DNA of 64,000 bases from Methylomonas sp. UP202 (GCF_029910655.1 NZ_CP123897.1:1612001-1676000), one strand, 5' to 3'. Positions 8,165-17,468 are shown, numbered from the stretch's first letter. A program made the numbers and translations. Notes: generated from the letters alone by a model not told the origin.

Positions 8165-8825
8165 AAGCCCGGTGTTCGGTGGGTCGCTTTATTTAATATA
8201 AGAAAATAGCTTTTCGGTGTTTTGGGCTGCTGCGGTCTGTTTATGACGTTGCTTTCAAAAAACAGACCGCAGCGATCATCAGGGTCCGAGGACAAAAAAC
8301 GCCTTCATCAAGGGACCGAATATATGGCTGCAATCTCGATCTCTGTTAAAAAAGTCGATTTTGAACAACTTGGCTTGCAATTGGGGAGGAGTCCATATAT
8401 GGGGTGAGGTAACGAACCCCAACATGTTGGCTAAGCATAACATTGATGCCCTTCAAGCCATCAGTCACTTGGATGTTTCGGCACCGACGGCGTGCGGATG
8501 GCTTTGCGGCTGTCTACGCTCTTGGCCTTGTTGGAATTGGGCGAAGCGGATGCTTGACGGTTTTATCGGCGGATGACGCTTCGCTTATCCGCCCGGTCAT
8601 GAAAAAACCCAATATTAGTATTTGGTGCAATACAGGTCATATCACCTAAATTTCGATAGATTTAAGTGATTTCACGCAGTCCTTCCAGCTCAGCCCAGCC
8701 CAGTTCAAGGAATTATCCATGATTTTGTAAGGTTTTAGGGCGTCATTTGATTTTGGCATATTTTCTGCCTCACCACTTAAGACAACTTAAGTCTAATTTT
8801 GCTAATTGTTTGGGGTATAGAAAAT
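8165..8825. other. gene-free stretch with hairpins before the PEP-CTERM genes
   Basis: No gene supported. It contains a perfect 14-bp inverted repeat GCTGCGGTCTGTTT / AAACAGACCGCAGC (8229-8242, 8260-8273), a 26-bp palindromic repeat of a type common in gammaproteobacterial genomes (8568-8593, GGCGGAT...ATCCGCC), and the sigma-54-type promoter listed separately. Short open frames here lack ribosome sites and family resemblance. Confidence 0.55.
8754..8769 (+). promoter_or_regulatory. sigma-54-type promoter of the PEP-CTERM genes
   Basis: TGGCATATTTTCTGCC has the obligatory GG-N10-GC spacing of -24/-12 promoters and lies 57 bp before the first PEP-CTERM start. A second such site of the same TGGCAT type occurs at 38660. 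No activator gene is in the window. Confidence 0.55.
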
Positions 8826-9566
8826 ATGAAATTTAAAAACTCGGCACAGTCAATCGCCGCCGCACTCGTTTTTGGAGGGCTTTCATTCTCAGCGGAGGCT
8901 GCCTTAGTAGATATGGGGGGTGGTTTATTGTACGACAACGTCCTGGATGTGACATGGCTACAGGATGCCAACTACGCGCATACCACGGGATATTCTGCAA
9001 CCGGTGTTGATACGACGACGGGTCGAATGACCTGGGATGCGGCAAACACCTGGGCAACTAACCTTGTGTATCACGATTCCGTGCGAAATGTCGATTATGG
9101 CGGTTGGCAGTTGGCTTCCGCCCTACCTGTGAATGGAGTCAGCTACAACATGACCAGAGCATTTGATGGCAGTACCGATAACGGTTTTAACATTACCAGT
9201 CAGAACTCGATGTTGATGTATATGCTTTATGTCAACTTGGGTCTGATTGGCGTGGTCGATACCTCTGGCAATTTTACGTATCACGATGGGCCATATGGAA
9301 ACGGCACGTATCCCGCCAATTTCAATGTCCCGGTTATAGGTTTAGTGCACGACTTGATGACCAAACCTTATTGGTCCAGTGAATACGATGCAACCACTGC
9401 CTTCATTGGCAATATGAGTGGCGGCGGCCAGGCGACGAATCCAAAAACCAATCAATACTTCGCTTGGGCGGTACATCAAGGCAATATTGCCGCTGTTCCA
9501 GTGCCCGGTGCGGTATGGCTATTTGGCACTGGGCTTTTGGGTTTATTAGGTTTGCGCCGCAAATAA
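8826..9566 (+). CDS. PEP-CTERM surface protein with DUF1566-like domain
   Basis: 246 residues from ATG 8826. A signal peptide (KFKNSAQSIAAALVFGG..., cleavage near AEA-AL) precedes a domain with the pattern LLYDNVLDVTWLQDANYA, MTWDAANTWATNL and YGGWQLAS, as in DUF1566/Lcl-type surface proteins. The C-terminus has the sorting signal: VPVPGAVWLFG, a hydrophobic helix, and RRK at the end. Such proteins are processed at the inner membrane by an exosortase and released to the outer surface or matrix. The exosortase must be elsewhere. Paralogue of the gene at 10482. Confidence 0.88.
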   Translation: MKFKNSAQSIAAALVFGGLSFSAEAALVDMGGGLLYDNVLDVTWLQDANYAHTTGYSATGVDTTTGRMTWDAANTWATNLVYHDSVRNVDYGGWQLASALPVNGVSYNMTRAFDGSTDNGFNITSQNSMLMYMLYVNLGLIGVVDTSGNFTYHDGPYGNGTYPANFNVPVIGLVHDLMTKPYWSSEYDATTAFIGNMSGGGQATNPKTNQYFAWAVHQGNIAAVPVPGAVWLFGTGLLGLLGLRRK

Positions 9567-9609
9567 AGCCTGTTTTTAATTTGTATTGGAAAGAACACAA
9601 GGAATTTTT

Positions 9610-10410
9610 ATGAAAAGAAAATTGGATAGAGCGATTGTTAGTATTTTAGGTGTAGCCGCATTGTCCGCAGTGTCTGCTGAATCATTTGCATTCGGTTCAA
9701 CCAATTTGGGTGTTTTTACCGGGACGACGATTACCCAGACCGACTCAACCCCTCTGAGATCTTGGTCGGATTACGGTACTAGCTTTAACCTCGGTTGGGT
9801 ACACACGGCTGATTGGTTCACAATTCAGGTTGGTAGCGCGTCCGATATCGCCGCAGGCAATCGCTTAAACGTCGAGTTCAAACTCACCGCTGGTTTCACC
9901 GACCCTTTAAGCTATGGCGGCTTTTCGATTTGGACCAGCGGATCAAACCCCATCGTCAACGGCAGCGGTTTTCATAAATATAATCAGGTGCGCGGCCCTA
10001 ACGATGGTGGCGTACACACTAACGATAAGTTAGCGTCGCCAGGTAATATTATTTCCGGTCATAACGGTTGGGTTGGGTACGCGCAGAACGGTTTGACCTT
10101 TACCAATTCGGACGGTGATTTAGTCGCTAATGGCGGCGCATGGAACACGACATCACCTTACTTAAATGGCGGTGCCGCCAGTTCGGTGGATGGTTCTACT
10201 CTGGATTTGTACGGATTAAAAGCCGGGTATTACTTGATCGGCTTGGGTGGCGTCTGTCCGGATAATGCCGCGTGCATGAGCCAATCGCCGACCACCCGAA
10301 ATTATGTGTTCACCGCATCAACAGCACCAGTCCCCATACCCGGTGCTGTTTGGTTATTCGGTACTGCAATTTCGGGTTTGATCGGTTTCGGTCGACGTAA
10401 ATCAGCCTAA
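9610..10410 (+). CDS. PEP-CTERM surface protein, unknown domain
   Basis: 266 residues from ATG 9610 behind AAGGAATT. Signal peptide MKRKLDRAIVSILGVAALSA with cleavage near SFA-FG. The body is beta-rich and low in charge, with no family I recognise. It has only two cysteines, both in the segment GGVCPDNAACMSQS (about residues 223-236), perhaps a disulfide. The C-terminal sorting signal is VPIPGAVWLFG, a hydrophobic helix, and GRRKSA. It lies 43 bp after the first PEP-CTERM gene with no terminator between, so the two are probably co-transcribed. Confidence 0.85.
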   Translation: MKRKLDRAIVSILGVAALSAVSAESFAFGSTNLGVFTGTTITQTDSTPLRSWSDYGTSFNLGWVHTADWFTIQVGSASDIAAGNRLNVEFKLTAGFTDPLSYGGFSIWTSGSNPIVNGSGFHKYNQVRGPNDGGVHTNDKLASPGNIISGHNGWVGYAQNGLTFTNSDGDLVANGGAWNTTSPYLNGGAASSVDGSTLDLYGLKAGYYLIGLGGVCPDNAACMSQSPTTRNYVFTASTAPVPIPGAVWLFGTAISGLIGFGRRKSA

Positions 10411-10427
10411 TTTAGCGCGCTCATCAA

Positions 10428-10453
10428 GGAAAAAGGCCTCGGAAGGCTTTTTC
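10428..10453 (+). terminator. rho-independent terminator after the second PEP-CTERM gene
   Basis: GAAAAAGGCC and GGCTTTTTC form a stem with one bulged base and a TCGGAA loop, ending in a T-rich run (CTTTTTCTATT). It would separate the first two PEP-CTERM genes from the third, at least partly. Confidence 0.6.
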
Positions 10454-10481
10454 TATTGTAAATTTTGGGAGTCTTGACAAT

Positions 10482-11240
10482 ATGACATTTAAACAATCAA
10501 CGAAATCAGTAGCCATGGCACTGGTTTTTGGCGCGTTTTTTTCCTCCGCCAATGCTGCGCTGATAGACCGTGGAAATGGGCTGTTATATGACACGGTTTT
10601 AGATGTAACCTGGCTGCAAAATGCCAATCTTGCCGCAACCAATACTTTCGGCGTATCCGGCATTAATGCCAATGGCACCATGTCTTGGACAACTGCCCAA
10701 GATTGGATTTCTGCAATGAACTCTGCAAACTACCTTGGTTACAATCAATGGCGACTACCAGGGATCAAGCCGATCGACGGTAGCGCGACCAACTACAATC
10801 TAACCTATGCGACTAACGGTAGTTCGGATAACGGTTTCAGCATAGATAGCCCGTATTCGGAACTCAGTTATATGTATTACGTCAATTTGGGTTTGAAACC
10901 TGCTTTTGATGTCAACGGCAACTTTACTTCCGACTTTGGGATATTTGGTAATGGAACTTACAGTAGCTCAGCGCCGTATCTGCAAAATAACGTAGGACTG
11001 GTTCAAAATCTCCAAGCTTATGCTTATTGGTCAGGTTCACCGGATTTGTCAAACCCTGTATATGCATGGTGGGTGAATTTCGGGAACGGTCGGCAAGGCA
11101 GATATTTCCAGACTGATAAATACGAGGCATGGGCCGTTATTTCTGGTGATGTTGCTGCAGTACCGGTTCCAGGTGCGTTATGGCTATTTGGCTCTGCAAT
11201 TGCCAGCCTAGTTGGATTGAGCCGTCGTCAATCTGCGTAA
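10482..11240 (+). CDS. PEP-CTERM surface protein with DUF1566-like domain (paralogue)
   Basis: 252 residues. It shares the whole architecture of the protein at 8826: signal peptide (cleavage near ANA-AL), LIDRGNGLLYDTVLDVTWLQ, MSWTTAQDWISAMN, YNQWRLPG, an SSDNGFSI/SYMYYVNLGL middle, YWSGSP and a YEAWAV strand, then VPVPGALWLFG, helix and RRQSA. The two look like an old tandem duplication with the unrelated gene between them. Identity is moderate, so they are not recent copies. It may be transcribed by read-through of the terminator at 10428 or from an unseen promoter. Confidence 0.88.
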   Translation: MTFKQSTKSVAMALVFGAFFSSANAALIDRGNGLLYDTVLDVTWLQNANLAATNTFGVSGINANGTMSWTTAQDWISAMNSANYLGYNQWRLPGIKPIDGSATNYNLTYATNGSSDNGFSIDSPYSELSYMYYVNLGLKPAFDVNGNFTSDFGIFGNGTYSSSAPYLQNNVGLVQNLQAYAYWSGSPDLSNPVYAWWVNFGNGRQGRYFQTDKYEAWAVISGDVAAVPVPGALWLFGSAIASLVGLSRRQSA

Positions 11241-11734
11241 ATTTGATTATGGACTTACTGCTATGGAAGGCTTTCATCATGCTAATAAGTTCCAAAGAGT
11301 GCTTGGGAACCTCATAACGCAACGATAGTGTTAATTTGCTCGCCGAATACCGGCCAGTCGCCTGGGCAAAAAATGTCCTAAATGTCGAAATTGGATAGTT
11401 ACCCCGACTGGTCGGGTTAGGCGGCTTTCCATTTCGATGCGGTCATGAAGCCAAAGCTCGATGATGGCCGGTAACGAGCATAACTCCCTAGCAAATTTGC
11501 ACATAGCCGCTCACTGGGAACACTAATAATCCAACCAAGTTTGCTCAATGCGGAGTGATTTAAAACTTGGGTTAGCGCTAATTTCCAAGCCTAGAATGCA
11601 AATAGTCGGTTTTTGAAGGAAATCCGTGTTTGCAATGTAGTCGTTCGCGGCTAAAGCCCTCGGCCGTCAATTTTGAGTAGCGCGTAGCGATCGGCGTCGC
11701 TCGGTGACGGCTTCGAACAGGCCACTTTGCGACT
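11241..11734. other. gene-free stretch
   Basis: Nearly 500 bp between the third PEP-CTERM gene and the converging GH30 gene. I see an imperfect palindrome CCCCGACTGGTCGGG (11402-11416) but no ribosome sites, no terminator with a T run and no recognisable transposon ends. Possibly decayed mobile DNA. Confidence 0.4.
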
Positions 11735-13105
11735 TTACGCCCGCCAAACATAGGTCGCCACGATCCTGGCCGCCAGGCTGGCGGGGGCGTCGAGGTCGCG
11801 GTAGCGAATCCGGAAGTCGCGGGTCTCGGCGGTGTCGTTTAGGACGATCAACACGATGCGGTCGTCCGGAGTCAGGAAGGCGACGTTGGGCAGCGCGTCG
11901 GCGGCGGTTTCCAGGCGCAGCGAGCCGGGGCGGACCCATTTAGCGGCGTGGGCGATGATGTAGTAAGCGACATTGCGGGTGATCTGGTCGCCGTCTATCG
12001 TCAGCGCGCCGACGCAGCGGGCTTCGCCGCCGGCGGTGTGCGGCCGGCAGTGCGGGTCGGAGGCCAGGTTCCATTCCAGCACGACGCCGGCCCAGTGGCG
12101 GCTAGCGCCGATCAGCACGTGTTTGACGTGCCAGAGCAAGTCGCCGCCGAATTGGCCGTCCGAGCCTACCCATTGTTCGGTGAAATAAAGTTTTTTGTCC
12201 GGGTGGGCAGCGTGGATTTGCGACAGCACCGCGATGTCGCCGCCGTACAAATGCCAGGCCGAGCCGCTGAAATAGGCGCGGGCCTGGTCGTCGGCCAACA
12301 CGGTCAACGGGTATTCGGGGACGTCGCAATTATGGTCCCAGCAAACTATCTCGACCTCGGCCAGACCGGCGTCGGCCAGGGCCGGCCCCAGATGCAGCCT
12401 GACGAAGTCGGCCTGTTCCTCGGCGCTCATGACCATGCTGGGGTCGTTTTTGTAATTTTGCGGTTCGTTTTGCGGGGTGACGGCGTGGATGGCGATGCCG
12501 CGCGCCCGCATCGCCAACAGGTATTTAACGAAATAGGCGGCGTAAACCGGCCGGCATTCCGGTTTGAGGCTGCCGCCGACCCAGCCGGCGTTGGTTTTCA
12601 TCCAGCGCGGCGCGGACCAGGGCGTGGCGATGATTTTGATGGCCGGATTCAAGGCCAGAATGTCTTGTAGCAAGGGCACGACTTCGCGGTCGCCGGCCTG
12701 TAGATCGAATCGGGCCAGTTCGAAATCGGTTTCGCCGTCGGCCAGATCGTCGTAGGAGTAGCTGCGCTCGCTCAAGTCCGACGCGCCGATACTGACGCGC
12801 AGAAAGCTGACCCCGATGCCGTCGCCGTCCGGCAAAAACAATTCTTCCAGCAAGGCTTGCCGGATGGCGGCCGGTAGCCGGCTGATCAGCAGGGCGCTGC
12901 CGCCGGTCAGCGTGTAGCCGAAACCTTCGATGGTTTGGCGGCGTTGGTCGGGATTGACAGTGATGGTCGGCGGTTCGGCGTCGTTATCGGCGGTCTCGAA
13001 AGCCAGGGTCTCGAATTGCCGTTCGAATAGCCAGGTTTGGTCGGCGCTGGTTTGCCAGACCGTCGCCGCGAGTGGATTCTCCGTTACTGTGTCGCTTGCC
13101 TGCAT
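11735..13105 (-). CDS. GH30-family glycosidase (glucosylceramidase-like)
   Basis: 456 residues. It matches GH30: RRQTIEGFGYTLTGGSA at the N-terminal strand, LRVSIGASDLS, IIATPWSAPRWMKTN, the acid/base Glu214 in TPQNEPQNY, and the nucleophile Glu310 in YFTEQWVGSD, with the small beta domain at the C-terminus (about 385-456). Members cleave beta-glucosidic or beta-1,6-glucan bonds with retention. I see no signal peptide (the start is acidic and polar), so a cytoplasmic place is likely unless the start is wrong. ATG 13105 is preceded by AGGAGGA, a strong ribosome site. It is transcribed alone. Confidence 0.9.
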   Translation of the reverse strand: MQASDTVTENPLAATVWQTSADQTWLFERQFETLAFETADNDAEPPTITVNPDQRRQTIEGFGYTLTGGSALLISRLPAAIRQALLEELFLPDGDGIGVSFLRVSIGASDLSERSYSYDDLADGETDFELARFDLQAGDREVVPLLQDILALNPAIKIIATPWSAPRWMKTNAGWVGGSLKPECRPVYAAYFVKYLLAMRARGIAIHAVTPQNEPQNYKNDPSMVMSAEEQADFVRLHLGPALADAGLAEVEIVCWDHNCDVPEYPLTVLADDQARAYFSGSAWHLYGGDIAVLSQIHAAHPDKKLYFTEQWVGSDGQFGGDLLWHVKHVLIGASRHWAGVVLEWNLASDPHCRPHTAGGEARCVGALTIDGDQITRNVAYYIIAHAAKWVRPGSLRLETAADALPNVAFLTPDDRIVLIVLNDTAETRDFRIRYRDLDAPASLAARIVATYVWRA

Positions 13106-13217
13106 CTGCTGTCCTCCTGCTCGGTCAGAGCCGGCAGTCTACCGAAGCGGCGCGGGATGTCCAGCGGCAAGGTGAAGTCGGTCGCTTCGGCTTGACGCCG
13201 GCGCCGGCAGCGAACGC

Positions 13218-13240
13218 CGGCTGAGCGGAGCCGAAGCCGG
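13218..13240. repeat. small REP-like palindrome
   Basis: CCGGCT and AAGCCGG arms around GAGCGGAGCCG; the core is shared with the 27-bp array at 1048-1155. Confidence 0.5.
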
Positions 13241-13323
13241 GCTGGTTCCGTTCCGCGCCCAACGACTTACCTAGCGACGATCATGAAACCGCCGTATCGT
13301 CCCAAGCGATGGCTTGCAGTCGG

Positions 13324-13362
13324 TGGGAGCGGCGTCCTGGTCGCGACGAAGGCGCCGCTCCC
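13324..13362. terminator. hairpin downstream of alanine dehydrogenase
   Basis: TGGGAGCGGCG pairs perfectly with CGCCGCTCCCA over 11 bp, 11 bases beyond the end of the minus-strand ald. There is no T tract, so it may be a REP repeat that stabilises the 3' end or a weak terminator. Related GGGAGCGGCTTTAG-type repeats occur at 38315-38354 and, decayed, near 41397. Confidence 0.5.
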
Positions 13363-13372
13363 AACATGACTG

Positions 13373-14488
13373 TCACTGTAAAAACTGTTCTTGCGGCAAA
13401 CACGCCATGCCGAAAGCGTCGGCGATGCCGGGGTAGGTTACGTGGCCGGCGACGACGTTCAGGCCTTTCAGCAAGGCCGGATTGTCGCGCAACGCGGTTT
13501 GCCAACCCTTGTTGGCCAGTTGCAGCACGTAGGGGAGGGTGGCGTTGGTCAGCGCCAGCGTCGAGGTGCGCGGCACGCCGCCGGGCATGTTGGCGACCGC
13601 GTAATGAACGATGCCGTCCACCAGATAGACCGGATCGGCGTGGGTGGTGGGGTGGGTGGTTTCCACGCAGCCGCCTTGATCGACCGCGACGTCGACGATG
13701 ACCGCGCCGGGCTGCATCGTCGCCAGGTCTTCGCGGCGGATCAGTTTGGGGGCGGCGGCGCCGGTGACCAGCACGCCGCCGATGACCAAGTCGGCTTGGG
13801 CGATGTGTTCCAGAATCGCGTGGCGGCTGGAATACAGCAGTTGCACGTTGGGCGGCAGAATGTCGGCGAGGTGGCGCAGGCGGTCCAGCGACAGGTCCAA
13901 TATCGTGACTTGCGCGCCCAAGCCGGCGGCCATTTTGGCGGCATGGGTGCCGACCACGCCGCCGCCGAGGATGACGACCTTGGCCGGCGCCACGCCGGGC
14001 ACGCCGCCCAGCAGCACGCCGCGCCCGCCGTAGAGCTTTTCCAGATAATGCGCGCCTTCCTGCACCGCCAAGCGGCCGGCCACTTCCGACATCGGGGTCA
14101 GCAACGGTAACTCTCCAGACGGCAGTTGTACCGTTTCGTAGGCGATGCAGGTGGCGCCGGAGGCCAGATGCGCTTCGGTCAAGCGGCGGTTGGCGGCGAA
14201 GTGAAAGTAGGTAAACACGGTCAGGTCAGGACGTAACAGCGACCATTCCGGCTCAATCGGCTCCTTGACCTTGACGACCAGGTCGGCGCTGTCCCACACC
14301 GGCGCGGCGGCCGGGGCCAGTTCGGCGCCGGCCGCCAGATAGAGCTCGTCGGCAAAGCCGGCGCCGGCGCCGGCGCCGGTCTCGATCACGACCTGATGGC
14401 CGGCGCTTACCAGTGCGGCCGCGCCGGACGGCACCAGCGCGACCCGGTTTTCGTTGGGTTTGATTTCCTTGGGTATGCCGATTTTCAT
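13373..14488 (-). CDS. ald: alanine dehydrogenase
   Basis: 371 residues, the family length. It catalyses reversible NAD-dependent conversion of L-alanine to pyruvate and ammonia. The N-terminal MKIGIPKEIKPNENRVAL is diagnostic. Lys75 (VKVKEP) and His96 (TYFHFA) are the substrate-binding and catalytic residues; the Rossmann loop is VVILGGGVVGTHAAK (171-185), and VDVAVDQGG holds the second catalytic Asp. ATG 14488 is preceded by TGAGGTCAAC, a good ribosome site. In methanotrophs this enzyme is used for ammonium assimilation at high ammonium and for alanine excretion. It stands alone. Confidence 0.96.
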   Translation of the reverse strand: MKIGIPKEIKPNENRVALVPSGAAALVSAGHQVVIETGAGAGAGFADELYLAAGAELAPAAAPVWDSADLVVKVKEPIEPEWSLLRPDLTVFTYFHFAANRRLTEAHLASGATCIAYETVQLPSGELPLLTPMSEVAGRLAVQEGAHYLEKLYGGRGVLLGGVPGVAPAKVVILGGGVVGTHAAKMAAGLGAQVTILDLSLDRLRHLADILPPNVQLLYSSRHAILEHIAQADLVIGGVLVTGAAAPKLIRREDLATMQPGAVIVDVAVDQGGCVETTHPTTHADPVYLVDGIVHYAVANMPGGVPRTSTLALTNATLPYVLQLANKGWQTALRDNPALLKGLNVVAGHVTYPGIADAFGMACLPQEQFLQ

Positions 14489-15239
14489 GTTGACCTCATC
14501 GAAGTGGTTGATGCAGGGTTTAAGTCCATTTCAGCGTGCTGCCGGCGGAGTATTCCCCCCGGCCTGTCACTATTTGGCTGGGCTTCTCCAGCGGCCTTAA
14601 TTCCGGTTTCCCCGTTTGGAGGGTGTCGGAAAAGCTCCCTCTCCTCGCGGGAGAGGGGGCGGGGTGACGGGGAATTACAAGGTAACGCATTGGTTTTTAT
14701 CTCCGCTCATTCTGCCCCTCACTTAATTCAACTTGGTTAGATTTCAGGCTTCCCCTTACCGAAGGCTGTCATTCCGGCATGGATTGCCGGACCCGTTAGC
14801 GCGCGGAGCGAATCTAGCCGCCATGGAGGGTTCGAAGCTCGCCATCCATAGCACTGGATACCCGCTTCCCGGCGGGTATGACGGTCTTTCTTCCAATCTG
14901 ACAAGAACTACCCCCTTTTTCTCAAAGCGGGGAACAGATCGCTGAGCGCTTGCCGTCTACCGACCCCGGCCTTTAAATTTCCGAATGGCGGACCGGATTT
15001 GCCGGTCGGCAATGGGGCCGAGTTAAGCATACCTACTATAGGCCAAGCAATATCCGCGCCCGGCGCCGTTCGGCGCCGAAGCGCCGGGAATCCGCGAGCC
15101 CCGGCGTTTCCGGCCGTCGGTCGGTTCCGGCATTGTCGGCATTGTCGATTCGGTTTGGCGTATCGCCGACAGCGCCGGCGGCGTCGGCCGAAAATTTTCG
15201 GCTAAGCTTAGCCCAGCTTGTTCCGCAGCCGAGATTGCC
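14489..15239. other. intergenic stretch with dispersed palindromic repeats
   Basis: No gene supported. It holds a hairpin CCCTCTCC / GGAGAGGG (14637-14657) and a longer repeat with inverted ends GTCATTCCGGC...GGCGGGTATGAC (14768-14884), both of types scattered through many proteobacterial genomes. The last 180 bp before herA are GC-rich without a clear promoter. Confidence 0.5.
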
Positions 15240-16901
15240 ATGAGTGACACCACCGACAACATCCTGATCGCCTATTTGACCGAGGTGCGCGCCGACGGCA
15301 TGGACGCTCGCATCGTCGAAGAGCATGCCACCGCGGCGCCGATCATCCGGTTGGGCGATGAAGAGATTCTGGCCGGCCATTTGGGTTCCTACGTGGTGAT
15401 TCGACAATCGAATATCGGGGTGCTGGCGTTGGTCTTCAAGATGTGGGAGCGCGACCGCTTCGATCAGGCCGGCAACCGCGCCACCGACCGCTTTATCGCG
15501 TTGATTCCGGTCGGCGAGCTGAACGAAAGCAATGTGTTCATCCGCGGCGTACGTCATTATCCGACGCCCGGCGCGGCGGTGTATGCGGTGGGCTTGGCCG
15601 AGATCAACGCGATTTTTTCCAAGTTCCGTGACTATCAATTTTTCATCGGCCAGCTTGCCAGTCACAAGGATTACCATCTCAGCCTCGATCCGCGCGCCTT
15701 GTTCGGCCGGCATTTCGCGATCGTCGGCCAGTCCGGTTCCGGCAAATCGTGGACCGTGACCAGTCTGATCCAACACACGATCGCGGCGATGCCGAAGACC
15801 CATTTGATCATGCTGGATTTGCACGGCGAATATTGCTGGAAGACGCCGGACGGCAGCATCGAGTCGGCCTTCCCCAGCGAGCGCGTCAATTACGTCGACG
15901 CGATGGAATTGGAAATGCCGTATTGGATGATGACTTACGCCGAGCTGGTGGATTTGTTCATCGACCGCGACGATCCCGGCTCGTCGATTCAAATGGCCTT
16001 CATGCGCGAGATTTTGCAACAGCTCAAACGCAAGGAAGCCAAGAATGTCGGCTTGGGGGTGGTATCCATCGATACGCCGATTTTCTTTTCGCTGGCCGAG
16101 CTTTACATGCAGTTCAAGGCCGCCAACGAGGAACGCAAGGATTTCGGCAAGACCAAGGGCGCCTTGTTCGGCCAGTTCGATGAGTTTCTGGTGCGGATGC
16201 AAAGCCGCTTCAACGACGTGCGCTATGACTTTTTATTGAAACCGAAAAAGCGCAACACCTCGGACAGCATGGCCGAATTGCTGCGCGAGTTCGTCGGTCT
16301 GGGCCGTAAGAAGGCCAATATCACCGTCGTCGATCTCAGCTCGGTGCCGACCGACGTGCGGCCGGCGGTGTCGGCGCAAGTCGGCCGGCTGGCTTACGAG
16401 TTCAATTACTGGAATCCGCGCCGCCGCGAATTCCCGATCACGCTGATTTGCGAGGAAGCCCACGCTTATATTCCGCGCGAAAAAAGCAGCCAGTTCGAAG
16501 GTACTCGCAAGATGATGGAGCGGATCGCCAAGGAAGGCCGCAAATACGGGGTGTCGATCGGCGTGGTCAGCCAGCGGCCGACCGAGTTGTCGGAAACCAT
16601 GCTGGCGCAATGCAGTTCGTATATCTGTTTACGCACCACCAATCCGGACGACCAGCAATACATACGCGGTCTGGTGCCGGAAGCCGAGGGCGATCTGGCC
16701 GACATTCTGAGTTCGTTGGGGCGCGGCGAGGCCCTGGTGCTGGGCGAGGCGGCACCGCTGCCGACCCGGGTGCAAATCTACCGGCCCAATCCCGAACCTA
16801 AGAGTAACGACGTCGATTACTTCACCGCGTGGCGGGAAGGCCCGGACGATTTGGACGTGGAAGGCATCGTCGATAACTGGCGCAATCAAAACCGCCACTA
16901 G
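15240..16901 (+). CDS. HerA-like hexameric ATPase (DUF87/FtsK-HerA superfamily)
   Basis: 553 residues. A HAS-barrel-like N-terminal beta domain (1-110) is followed by a RecA-type ATPase core: Walker A GQSGSGKSW (about 163-171), LIMLDLHGEY after it, Walker B with catalytic Glu in ITLICEEAHAYIP (about 400), and the sensor GVSIGVVSQRPTELS. HerA proteins translocate along DNA, in archaea with the NurA nuclease; bacterial homologues often belong to defence pairs with Sir2, PLD or DUF4297 nucleases. No such partner adjoins here, so the role is open. The start has only a weak ribosome site (GAG) but fits the family. Confidence 0.88.
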   Translation: MSDTTDNILIAYLTEVRADGMDARIVEEHATAAPIIRLGDEEILAGHLGSYVVIRQSNIGVLALVFKMWERDRFDQAGNRATDRFIALIPVGELNESNVFIRGVRHYPTPGAAVYAVGLAEINAIFSKFRDYQFFIGQLASHKDYHLSLDPRALFGRHFAIVGQSGSGKSWTVTSLIQHTIAAMPKTHLIMLDLHGEYCWKTPDGSIESAFPSERVNYVDAMELEMPYWMMTYAELVDLFIDRDDPGSSIQMAFMREILQQLKRKEAKNVGLGVVSIDTPIFFSLAELYMQFKAANEERKDFGKTKGALFGQFDEFLVRMQSRFNDVRYDFLLKPKKRNTSDSMAELLREFVGLGRKKANITVVDLSSVPTDVRPAVSAQVGRLAYEFNYWNPRRREFPITLICEEAHAYIPREKSSQFEGTRKMMERIAKEGRKYGVSIGVVSQRPTELSETMLAQCSSYICLRTTNPDDQQYIRGLVPEAEGDLADILSSLGRGEALVLGEAAPLPTRVQIYRPNPEPKSNDVDYFTAWREGPDDLDVEGIVDNWRNQNRH

Positions 16902-16913
16902 GCCGGACGGGAG

Positions 16914-17408
16914 TCAAGCGCCGCCCGGATACCAAACCAGTAAGGCGTGGCTGTCGCTGGTTCTAGCCAGCCCGAAGCCCAGCTTGGCGTAAAACGCCAA
17001 GGCGCCGGGGTTGTCCAGCGCGGCGACCAACGTCAACGGCGCATGGGCCTGTCCGGCCGCCTGCTGTAAGGCGCGAATCACCGCCCGACCGTGGCCGCGA
17101 TTTCGGGCGGCCGGCAGCAAGGCTAAATCGATCAAACGCACTTCGTTGTGGCCGAAATCGACGGCGACCCGGCCGACAGCTTGGCTATGTATTTCGATGA
17201 TGAAGTACATCGCGTTCGGAAATTGTTGACCGTAGCCTTCGCGCTGGGCGCGAAACTGCATTTCGATCAGTTCCTCGACGAAATCACGCTCGGCGTCGAG
17301 CAGGCGCAAGTCGTCGCGCAAGCTGTGGTACAGGCCGGCTAGAAAGGTCGCGTCATTGTCGCGTTGCGGCCTCAGATTCAAGCCGGCCGGCGATGGCGCT
17401 AGCGCCAT
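16914..17408 (-). CDS. GNAT-family N-acetyltransferase
   Basis: 164 residues. The acetyl-CoA binding motif reads ALLPAARNRGHGRAVIRAL (about 95-113), followed by the LDNPGALAFYAKLGF signature. The ribosome site is weak. It is the last of three minus-strand genes (Collar protein, DUF6916 protein, GNAT). I recall this type of grouping with microcystin-dependent-protein genes from other genomes, which suggests a shared role, but the substrate is unknown. Confidence 0.85.
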   Translation of the reverse strand: MALAPSPAGLNLRPQRDNDATFLAGLYHSLRDDLRLLDAERDFVEELIEMQFRAQREGYGQQFPNAMYFIIEIHSQAVGRVAVDFGHNEVRLIDLALLPAARNRGHGRAVIRALQQAAGQAHAPLTLVAALDNPGALAFYAKLGFGLARTSDSHALLVWYPGGA

Positions 17409-17468
17409 CGCCGCTGGGGTTGAACCGAGCTTTTTCGCCGTTCGCGTCGGTAGGTATGCGCGCTCATG

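Noticed and set aside
8361-8649. Short plus-strand frames of 68-71 codons before the PEP-CTERM genes
   Set aside because: They span a common palindromic repeat and have no ribosome site or family match.
15036-16202. 388-codon minus-strand frame opposite the HerA-like gene
   Set aside because: Antisense shadow; the plus frame has the complete ATPase motifs and the minus frame resembles nothing.
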